64,000 bases of DNA from Opisthocomus hoazin (lineage: Eukaryota > Chordata > Aves > Opisthocomiformes > Opisthocomidae): contig NC_134439.1 of NCBI RefSeq assembly GCF_030867145.1, positions 7,477,379 through 7,541,378 on the forward strand, in the 5' to 3' direction. A program made the position numbers and the translations under genes. A model generated the notes under the pieces. It made no database searches. It saw only the letters and a list, made by a program, of their open reading frames with translations, and was not told where the DNA came from. Every line of letters starts with the position of its first letter. Position 1 is the stretch's first letter. Shown here in pieces: positions 47,226 through 56,737 of the stretch.

Positions 47226-48660
47226 CTGAAGGGGAAATTCAAATTGTAACTGCTTGGCAGTGGTAATCTGGGACCAAGCAATGATCTGGCGTGGAGGGCA
47301 AGAAGACCCAAATGCAGAAGGGGTTAATGTGGCTGGCAGCAGGAATGCCAGAGACAGAAGGACTCCTGTAAGGGAGTGCAGTGTCCCTGGGTCATGAGAC
47401 AAGAAACAGCCACAGCAACGTCTTGTAGCAATCCTGGAATTTGACTGCTCAGTGGTCACCTTTGGGCAGTAGAGCTGGTGTGGGGGATAGACCCAATGCC
47501 AGGCTGAGGTGCCCCATGCAACTGCTCACAGGATTGGTGCTGGTGCCAGTGTATGTAAGGAATCATCACTTGATGCACCTTTGCAGACTCCCTGTAGAGC
47601 TGCTCCTGAGTAGCTTTCCTGGAGACACATGCTCTGAAGGCAAGGGAGATCGATTTCCCCTTATTCATCTTGTCTGACTTTGCACTTCGATCTTCACTTA
47701 GAACTTTACTGCAAGGAAGACTGAAGACTTAGGCCTTAACTGCGGTTAGAAGCCTCTCTGTATTCAAACGTCTATAGTTGCTTTCGTTGGTAATGGAGGT
47801 ATTTGCAAAAGCTGCCTGTGCTGAGACTTGGAAGGAAGCAAATACACAAGACCACGAGTGCTGGAGTAATGACTGTCATGCTAGCCTGCCACCCTGTGCT
47901 GCTGCCATCTGAGTTGGAAACCCTTGTGATCAACTGAAGGGGTGAGTGTTAAGGAAGAAGCCACTGCCTGAGCATTTACACACCATTCAAGGAGTTGCAC
48001 ACACACCACCTGAGACTTGCACTTCCAGGACCAGAGTTAAATGCAACTCAGATAGAAAACAACGACCCTTCTTACATTTAAATCCAGTTTTTCTATAACA
48101 GTGAGAAGATCCCCTCCAGTGCCAGGTTGTCAGGACAGTTTTCTGTTCCCTCAGTCTCATTCGCTAAGTCACATCTCAGTATTTCCTGCTTTGAAGAGTG
48201 CAGCTGTGTTATTCCCTTTCTCTGCAACAGCCTTTCACGTAGCTGGAGACACTCAGCCTGCCATCCCCAGTTTCCTACATGGGATTTTCATCTCAAGGAT
48301 GCAATTACATGCACCATGTTCTGAAGGAGATGCCTGCACTTGATCCTGTAACCAAGGTGATGGAATTAGTTAATCATGGATTTTCGGCAACAATCCCACG
48401 TGTAAGTCTCCATGTTCATTTAGTGGTGTAGGCCTTATCTGCAGGGTCAGATCTAGTTGTACAAACGTGTTTCTGCAGCAAAGGATTTCCCTGATAATTT
48501 TAACTTAGGGTAGATGCAGTTTAGCTGTGCTCTGCACCAACTACTTTTTCAGGGCTGATGGTTTTGTTTCACTGCTAGTCACATCTGAAGGACCAACACA
48601 GGCATGCAAACTCCCACAGAAACCTCCAGGTCTTTGCAGGTGGATCTCAGTACTTAGTGG
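47226..48660. other. Spacer, nothing recognised
   Basis: Only short frames. No repeat or gene that I can name. Confidence 0.35.
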
Positions 48661-48663
48661 TAC

Positions 48664-48860
48664 ATGGCAAATGGGACAAGTGTGGAAGACTTCATCCTTT
48701 TTGGTTTCCCTGGCACATGTATTTCTGGCTGTCCCTAGTGGTGGTATTTGCACTGACGTACTCCCTGACATCAATAGGCAATGCATCTGTCATATCTGTG
48801 GCTGTTCCACGGGATGCTGCTCTGGCTCAAGAGAAAATCCGGCAATGTCTGCTATCTCTA
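48664..48860 (+). pseudogene. Olfactory receptor pseudogene fragment (N-terminal part)
   Basis: The ATG at 48664 opens MANGTSVEDFILFGFPGT, the usual MxNxTxVxEFILLGFP start with its glycosylation site. A frameshift near 48715 continues as WLSLVVVFALTYSLTSIGNA and SVISVAVPRDAAL. This is membrane segment 1 with its GN motif, and the start of the first loop. Everything after segment 2 is lost. With the C-terminal relic at 42.7 kb on the same strand, it may be what is left of an old receptor cluster. Confidence 0.75.
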
Positions 48861-51495
48861 CCTGTAGCCATTATTCCTAGCATAAGGCAGTCAACAAAAT
48901 CTACACTCCCCTTACTTCCTTCTATCCAGGATCTGAATGTACTTATAAATCTCTAACTAAAATTATCCAAACCACTGTTCTTCATGTTAGATGTGTCAGG
49001 GCATTTCCACATCTGAAACCCCACACTGGTTTTTAACTGTCCATCATTCCGTCCATTTTGGGCTTTGTTGTGGAAACACTTTAATGTGATTGGTAAAGTC
49101 AGCAAAATGCAGAGCTGTGAAAGGCTGGCTGGGGAGCAAGGCTCTCTTTCCGTTCTCTGGGAGGACATTAGCACTTCCAAAGGGCACTTGCTTGCCCCCT
49201 TGCTATGATTTTCATTTCAGAGGAGATGAATCACACTCTCAAAGCTCTTCTTGGTGCACACTGACGCTGAAGGGAGTCCATGTGAGCTCTGCACAAAGTG
49301 GAGGCATCAACATGGCAGATACACCTGCATGAAGAGTGTGGGATTGATCTCCCCTAAGGGTAGAACTCTCCAAGTGAGATGGCTGAGTCCAGACTGAATG
49401 TCTCCTCCTCCCTTCTGGAAGCAGTGGTGATTCTGGAGGCAATTCTCCTGTGTCCACCTGTGCTGTGCACACAATTCATAGACCTGCAACCAGGCACCTG
49501 TGTCCAAGGACAGGCTGATGCCCATCGTTGTCAGCTGTGCTCTGTTTCTCAGTGGCATTTGGGAAAATCCCTGGGAACAGCCCACTGAGGCTGGAAAAAG
49601 AGCCTGAGGCTGCATCCATCCTCAGGTAGCCATCACTGCTTGTCATTCCATGCTTTTGAGGGAAACTTGTGTCTGTAGTGTGTTGAAGCCCTCTGCAGCC
49701 CTGGGCAGAAACCAATAGCAGGACCTGAAATGTCCAAGGGACCCTAGACACAGCACAGTGCAGGACACTGAGGGATGCCATCAATTCCCCATCAACACTG
49801 CCTAGAGTCCTCTGAGATAAAATAGGGGCATGCAAAGCCTCCATCAGGGCTGGCAGAGAACACCCACATCACTTGGGAGAGACAGGCCATCCTGGAACCC
49901 CAGCAGGACAACAGCCAAGTACCCTAGGCTTTCTCAGGTGAAGTGGATGATGCTTTATGAGCAACAGACTCCAATTCACAGAGTGGGATTCAGCTGGAAA
50001 GCCAGCACCCTCCAGCTGAGCTTCCACATGCAGTGCTGGGGTGGGATTGCCTGAGAATAGTTCCCCAGAACCATTCCTGTTGCCTGTGGGACCAAAGGAG
50101 ATCACTGAGATGTGGTTACCAGCTGCTGGACAGAGAAACCAGCATGGAGTCAGGGACATAGGGTTTGCTCCCAGATGAGCACTAGTGATTGCCCTGAGAA
50201 GAAGAGACATGAGAAAGCGTGGGACTACTCTCCAGCAGTGGATGAGTGCAGGAAGGACTTGAGCAGAGAATCTTGTCCAGCATCTGGCTGATGGGTCTTT
50301 TTCACTTGCTGATGTGAAGGTGCAGGGCAAGGGAGGGCTCTTCCCTTCTTGGCCTACTATGGCCACATGGCAAGATGATAAGAGAAGTTGTGCCTCTTAC
50401 CACAAGCTTCGTGCCCCAGCGTTGGCCACCAGTGGAGGCACAGGGAAAGGGAAGAAGACAAGCTGACAGGTTATTTGCCCTCAGTATTCACCTCAGAGTA
50501 CCAACTGTTCTAAGCAGAGGGCATTTACAAGCCTGCGCTGGCTTGTTTATGATATAGCCTCCAATGGGTCTGCCCCAAGGCAGGTTTCTGGGACGCTTAT
50601 CGTCGTCAGAGACCCTGGATCTAGATGCAGCTGTGAAAGTCATACTGGCATGTGCTTCAGAGCAGCACAGGCTGGGGAGCTATGTATGAGCAGTGGCAGG
50701 GAGGGAACCCCTCCTCAGAGCACCCCACCATGTTTCTGTGCACTGCTGCAAGCTGTGAGCACCAGTGTCCATCTAGCACTTCATCAGCTTGCTCACTTTC
50801 CATCTCACTTTTCAAAACCTCTGACAGGCTGAGCTGTTTCTCCATGCATACTTCTTTCTGCAGGACCTCACCATTCTTCACACACCCACACCCACACCCA
50901 AGACCATACTGCTTTGCAGCAATACTCGTTGGTCTTTCAGTCCATTCACTCTCTCCATGTCTGACTGAGCTACTGTTGGCTGCTGGTCTCTCCTTCAGCA
51001 GCAGCAGACATGAGCTGCTCCTCTCTCACCTCTGACAATATCTTCCGCCTAGAACAGTGTCTTCATGAGACACACTGCATCCTTTGCCCTTGCCCTGTCC
51101 CTGTATGGCATTTCTGTTCCTCTTGCACCGAGTTAGCCTTCTCAGTCACCCAAGATTTATGACCACCCCTACAGAGTTAGGTACCATTGTATCCAACAGA
51201 TGTAGGAGAGAAGCTCCTATATGACACATCACTCCATCCCCTAGCATCTTTCCCTCTTTCAGGCTTCCTATGTATTAGCAGCACATTCAGAAATACTCTG
51301 CAAATTTAAGGTGAGGTCTTAGTCCTCCTTTGGTACCCTTTACTCCTGACATCTCCTAGATTATTTCCTGTACCCATCTGCAGCCCCTGCTCTCTCTACA
51401 GAAACACCCGCAGGGAGTCAGGACTCACATCTCCTCCCTTCTACCACCAGCTGCACAAACTCTTGCCTCATTCTCCCCAGCCTGAAAGTCACATC
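48861..51495. other. Spacer, related to 30.0-30.75 kb in part
   Basis: Bases 50110-50340 are a diverged copy of 30390-30640 (landmarks AGAATCTTGTCCAGCATCTGG and CTGATGGGTCTT). Where a second-family V exon would be expected (50.7-51.2 kb) I see no WYQQ, no YLC and no Ig cysteines in any frame. Confidence 0.5.
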
Positions 51496-51499
51496 TCAC

Positions 51500-51545
51500 C
51501 AAAGTCTGCCAGTCCCACCAGGGCTGCCAGGATAATGAGCACCAT
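51500..51545 (-). pseudogene. Orphan leader exon of a second-family V segment
   Basis: The minus strand reads ATG, then MVLIILAALVGLADF and one extra base before GTGAGA. It matches the leader MVLIFLAALVGLAYF of the complete gene at 17433-18198, with the same phase and the same donor. No V exon follows within 1 kb, so the gene has lost its variable exon. Confidence 0.8.
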
Positions 51546-52504
51546 GTCCACCCTGTCCCTGGGACTGTCTGGTTGGAGAGAGGACAAAGCACACACTGAA
51601 GTGCCTGCACCCCGGTGTTGCACACTCTCTCCCTTTGCCTCTGGCCATACAGGAGGAACCTCAAGAGAAACATCTCTGTAAAGAGCATCTGTGGCAGAAT
51701 CCACCCACACAGCAACAGGCACACTCCCACACTGTGGCGGGGGCAGGACATGGCAACATAGCTCTGTATGGCACAGGCAATCCTTCTGTGTCCCTTCACC
51801 TACCCACATTACCCACAATCTCTACCTGCTTGTCTCACCCAGGGCCACAGAAAGCAGACAGCCAGGCAAGTAAAAGGGCTACTTGATTTCAATGTCTTCT
51901 GCTGTTTGCTGCCTGGAGCAGTGCTCCTCTGCCACTGCTCACCCAGGGCCCTTTGCTCACACAGTGGGCAGGGACTGCAGGAAGCAAGTTATCAGCATAG
52001 CAGCCTCCATTCACAACTCTGCTCCCACAAGGCCTTCAGGGTCCTGTGGTTCAGCTGAGGCCATGGCAGAAGGATGGTGGGCTGCCCTCTGCTCTCCAAC
52101 GACTGCAAACCTGCCAGGAGTTCCCCTGTAATACAACTATAGCTGCCATAGCAGTCCTCAGCAGAGGCAGGAAAGAGGGATGAACCTTTCCCCTCTGCCT
52201 CCGAAGCCTGTGAACATGGGCTTTTGCAGCTGTGTCAAGACCCCATGCCCAGAGGCCTCTTTCCAGCTCTCACTCACCTCACCTCAGATCTTCAGCCCCA
52301 TAGGCCAATTTAGGAGATCTCTCTGTGTCTCACTCCTGACATCTGAACTTGAGTCTCCAATGGGACTTTCAACAAGTGTCCAGCTCAAGCTTCTCTCCTA
52401 TCTCCTGGACTTCATTTCAACACCAAAGGCTGTCAGTCTCAGGTGGAGGGAAATCCTATGCAGCAAGCTGCATGTCCTGAACAGTAACCACTGTGGGATA
52501 CACT

Positions 52505-52974
52505 TGAAGGTGTTTGTGATAACCAGTATCTTGATACCTGTGAATGTAAAAAATTTAACATGTAAGGGATGTTATCACTTCAGGTGGTCAGAATCTTTGC
52601 ACAACCAAAACAAGTCTTGGTTCTTTGTGAATAATTGGGACAGTTGTAAGGTAAAAGAATCCTGAATAATCCCTTTAGGCCGTGGGAGAAAAGGTATGCA
52701 AACTACAGAGATAAGAAGGCTGCAAGATGATCTCAAGACCCCCAACAATTGAAGGACTTTAACACATACTAATGAGTTCTCAGAAAAACCATTACTATGC
52801 TAAGCACTTCTTGTAAATGTAATTAATATGTATGTTAACATAGCATAAATACCTAGTAACTGTGTCTCTTTGGTGCACAGGTTTGGAGGAGAGATCCCCC
52901 ATGTGCCCGGTGCCGTAAGAAAGAATACCTGCTTAGTAGCCTTCTGACTATGGAGTCTTCAGTTCTTCACGGCA
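52505..52974 (+). mobile_element. Solo LTR (inverted partner of 45418-45900)
   Basis: Shared landmarks run in opposite order. It ends CAGTTCTTCACGGCA at 52974. The polyadenylation signal is damaged (GCCGTAAGAAAGAATACC instead of the AATAAA form of the partner). The left end is uncertain by about 30 bases. Confidence 0.8.
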
Positions 52975-53261
52975 TCAATCTCTTTCTCATGTTGGTGCCT
53001 TGGCAGAACTGCCAGCTCTACAGGATGCCTTTCCAATATCAGCACACTGGAAATGGCCTTTGGAGCTGGAGGGTTCAGTTTGTGATTGTGTGTCTGAGCC
53101 TATTTGTGAAGTTGCCAGCAAGAAGCCACTTCTGGTCATGGTTTCAAAGCAAAGGCTGTATCAGCACTGTATCCGCTGGGTCTTTCTGTTCTAACCAGGC
53201 CTGGCTACGTTGTTGGGCTGAAAGAGATCCCCAGCCCCTGCCCCTTGAGCACCATTTTGCG

Positions 53262-53520
53262 CGGCAGGACCGAGGGCTGTCCGGCTGCCCGGGGGCAGGA
53301 GGGTCTCTGCTGCCCGGCTCCCTGGGCAGAGCAGAAAGGCGCTGCTCCTCGCCGGGAGCCAGCGGGGCCGGCGGCTGCAACCGCTCCTTCCCGGGCACGG
53401 TCGGACACCGCCACCGCTCCCGGCCGCCATTCCTGTTCCCCGCTGCCACAGGTTCTGCCACTGTCGCGGGGGATTTCTGTCCTCGTCCCGGTGGGAGTGC
53501 GGAGGTCAGGGGTGGTGAGG
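53262..53520. repeat. V 3' flank block, unit IV
   Basis: Copy of 33440-33710; GC-rich, no gene. Confidence 0.7.
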
Positions 53521-53718
53521 GGCGGGAGAAAGCTTATGCCCGATGAGAGGCTCCGGATCGGCGCCGGGGGGATGTCTCGGGGCTGGAAGGGGCTGCGGGG
53601 CCGGGCGGGAACGGGCGGGGCGAGGCGGCACCGGCGGGCGGAGCGGCAGCGCCCCCTGGCGGGACCGGCCGCGGCTGCCCCCCCGCCCCCGACACACGCG
53701 CCCGGCCCCGCCCGCGCC

Positions 53719-53757
53719 GGTTCGTGCCCGGCCGCAGCCCCGGCTCCTCTCCCCGTG
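53719..53757 (-). promoter_or_regulatory. 23-spacer recombination signal, unit IV V
   Basis: Minus strand: CACGGGG (53757-53751), 23-base spacer, GCACGAACC (53727-53719). Confidence 0.7.
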
Positions 53758-54962
53758 TCTCCCACGGCGCAGTAATACACCGCCGCGTCCCCGCGCCGGG
53801 GCCGGGCGAGCCACAGGGCGCTGGACCGGCGGTCTGCCGCCACCGACAGCCGCCCCGGAGGGGCCGGCACATCCTTGGACGCTTTCGCACTCATCACAAG
53901 AAGTGCGGGGCCTCGGCCCGGGAGCTGACGGTACCAGTAGATGAAATCTCCGATTTGTATGTTGGGGTGTGAGCAGTTGATGCTGATGCCGGTGCCCTCG
54001 GTGGTCTCTGCTGATGGCTCCTGCTGCACCTGGGCTCTGGCCACAGTCACTGTCGGGAAAGCAGAAGAAAACACTAAAGATGTTGAATGACCGCCCAGTT
54101 CTGATGACTTTTTCTCCCTGAGAAATGGCCAGGAAAAGTTGCAACGAGACAGAGTCAGACTGGAACGCATGGGGACATGTGCCCATCAACAGGGTGGAGA
54201 GTGATCCTGGTGTGGGGGTGTGGAGTGAGGGGAGAAAACTGGGAGAGAACTGGAAATTGGTGCATGCAGAGATAGAATGAAAGTCAGGTGCATGGCTGAT
54301 GGATGGGTGGATGGATGAATGGGTGGGTGGAGTGAGAGAGAGGACAGTGGAGTGTGCTACAGTGAAGGATGAAGTGTTGAATTCAGAAGAAGAATAAGTG
54401 CTGAATGCACAGAGGGATGAGTGGATGGAGGGAAAAACGGCATGCTGCAGGAAAGCAAGCTTATAGTTACAGATACGAAGAAAGCAGAGAGAGAGATGAG
54501 AGAAGGGGTCTCAGAGAGTAGGAAGAGGGGACGGTGATGCCAGATGCATGGAGAGATGTCAAAAAATGGGTGGATGAATGGATAAAGAGCAAACAAGGAA
54601 GGGAGGTGTCCCAGTGAAGGACAGAGGTCTAAATTCAAGGCAATAAGCAGCAAACTCACAGGAGAAGGAGAGGTTGCGTGGAAAGGTAGGTGTACAGGCA
54701 AGCAGGCTCATAGCGGCAGAGGTGGTGGAGAAATGGGGAGAACAAGAAGAGGAGACTCGGAGGGCTTGGAAAGGGGGAGCAGAGCTGGCAGAGGGGCAGG
54801 GACGGGGAAAGACACCCCGAAGAAGGAGAGGGAAGAGCTCGTGCTGGGCTCCCTGGGGAGCAGCCCGGGCACAGCCCCGGCCCCCGCCCACCGCCGCCAG
54901 CCCCGCGCACCCAGCAGCACCGCGGCCAGCCCCGCCAGCCCCGCGCCCCGGCACCGCCGCAT
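53758..54962 (-). CDS. TRAV: TCR alpha/delta V segment, first family, unit IV
   Basis: The leader exon is 54962-54911, the intron 54050-54910 and the V exon 54049-53758 (292 nt). It reads TVARAQVQQEPSAETTEGTG, first cysteine in SINCSHP, CDR1 near NIQIGDFIYW, YRQLPGRGPALLV, CDR2 near MSAKASKD, GRLSVAADRRSSALWLA and YYCAVG. It is open, with a 23-spacer signal. It is nearly identical to the unit I fragment in V exon, intron and flank, which makes I and IV the younger or more converted pair. The leader again lies in a CpG-rich block (54830-55320), here with a 9-base tandem repeat (CCGCTCCG) not present in the other copies. Confidence 0.93.
54297..54335. repeat. (TGGA/TGGG)n degenerate microsatellite
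   Basis: Counterpart of the unit I array at 381-424, shorter and interrupted. Confidence 0.75.
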
Positions 54963-55479
54963 CCCGCCGCTCCGCCGCTCCGCCGCCCGCGCCTCGCTGC
55001 CCCCCGCCAGCCCCGGCTCTCTGCTCCGCCCGCGCCGCCTCCTCTCCGCTGCCTCCTCCCCTCGCCGCCGCCGCCAGCTCCGCCCCGGGGCTCAGCCCGG
55101 CGCCGGCGCCGCTCGGGCTCTCGCCCGGCCTCGCAGCGCTCGCTGGCTCTGCCCGGCCACGACTTGGTCTCCTGGGAAATGGACTCTCGCCGTCCGCCAG
55201 CGAGAATCAGCCTGCACAGAGCCAGCTGCAGTGGGGACAGCGGCAGGGCCTTGACCCAGGAGCTGGACCGGCTTCCCCGAGCTGTGCCTGAGCTCAGGGG
55301 CTGGAAGCAGCAGCCTCTGATTCCCTGCGGATGGCAGTGAGGAGCCCGAGAGCCTTCAGCTGCCTGCGTGTGGTCCCAGCACAATGTCTAAAAGCTGTGT
55401 TGTGGTAAATGGGGTGTGAGGACAAATGTGCCCATGGGTGTGCAGGCGTCAGGGAGGGCAGGGGAAAGAAGCTGGAATC

Positions 55480-56115
55480 ACAGAATCAGACTGTAGGTGT
55501 GAAGGGACCTCCAGAGGTCATATCCCCCTTCTCAGAATAGATCCCATTCATTCAGATTGCCCAAAGTCACATTCAGTCCAGCCTTGAACACCTCTCAGGA
55601 TGGAGATTGCACAGCCTCGATGGGAAACAGATTCCTGTTCTCATTGGTTGTTTTTAGCCTGTTGCTTGTATAGAATTCCCCATGATCCAGCAGCTGCTCA
55701 TTGCCTCTACTCCTGTCGCAGAGTACTCCCACAGCCTAGTCAATCTTCTCGGTTTTCTCTGGACAGGTAGTTCCTGGGCGTGCTGGGAACAACTTAGCCA
55801 ATGGAAACCAGTGTGCCGTCTGTTCCCTCTCTGTGGCTGGGTGTCATCTCCAAACTTGCAGGAAGTGCCACCCTTCCCATTAAACATGGTGTTTATGGAA
55901 ACATAAAAGACTGTTGGTCCTACTGCTGATCCCTGAGGCACCCCCCTGGTAAGTGTCTTGGGCTTTGCAACACTTGGAACAACTCTTTGAGCCTGGTAGT
56001 CCAGCCAATTTTCCAGCCACCTTAGCATCCTCCTAGTGAACCCATTCATCTCCAATTTGGTCATAAAGGAAGTTCGAGGGAGGCTGTCAAAGTCACTGCT
56101 AACCTCCAGGTACAC
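55480..56115 (-). mobile_element. CR1-like LINE fragment (reverse transcriptase part), unit IV
   Basis: Frame 56115-55654 (-) reads LRWLENWLDYQAQRVV, GVPQGSAVGPTVFYVSIN and CKFGDDTQ. It is the sister of 1575-2215 and keeps the GVPQGS motif that unit I has as GVSQGS. Confidence 0.65.
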
Positions 56116-56204
56116 ACATCCGCTGCCCTTTGCTTGTCCACAGTGCCCATTACCTTATGAGAAACCAGTGAGGTTTGCCCTCAACTGCAGTAGACTCTGA
56201 GTTC

Positions 56205-56640
56205 AGCAGCAGCTCCATGGAGAGGGAAGCAGCCCTGGCCGAGCTCTCCCAGCAGAGGTCCCTGGCCATGATGTCAGCAAAGCTCGGTAACAGAGAGGGG
56301 GTAAGGCTGGCTGCCCTGTGTCCAAGCTGGACCTTAGCTCAGGCAGTCCAATATCTGGGAGAGGAGATGGGCTTAGAAAATCTATCCAGTGTGCACAGTC
56401 CTTGTCGGAAAGAAGGTCTATACTGGACACCCTGTGGGACAGCAGCAGGCTATGGAGGGTGTGGTCTCGAATCCAATTTCCTTCCCCTCCCAGGGGCAGT
56501 TGCTGGGCACCCAGACAGAGATTCAGATGTGGGGCATGAAGTTCCTGGGGACAGAAGACAAAAGCACACATCAGTTCTTTCGCTTTCCTGTGCAAGCCAC
56601 AGGGTCTGTCCTTTCCCTCACAGCACAGTGACATCAGGCT
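56205..56640. repeat. Spacer block shared by all four units (copy IV)
   Basis: Matches 2290-2735 almost base for base. No gene. Confidence 0.7.
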
Positions 56641-56737
56641 TTGTGGTCCTTTCTTTCAGTACCTGTTTGGTGCAAAGTCTCCACCCCTGCCTGATGCAGC
56701 ACCAGGCCAGTGGGCTGCATGAGTACATTTGGAATTG

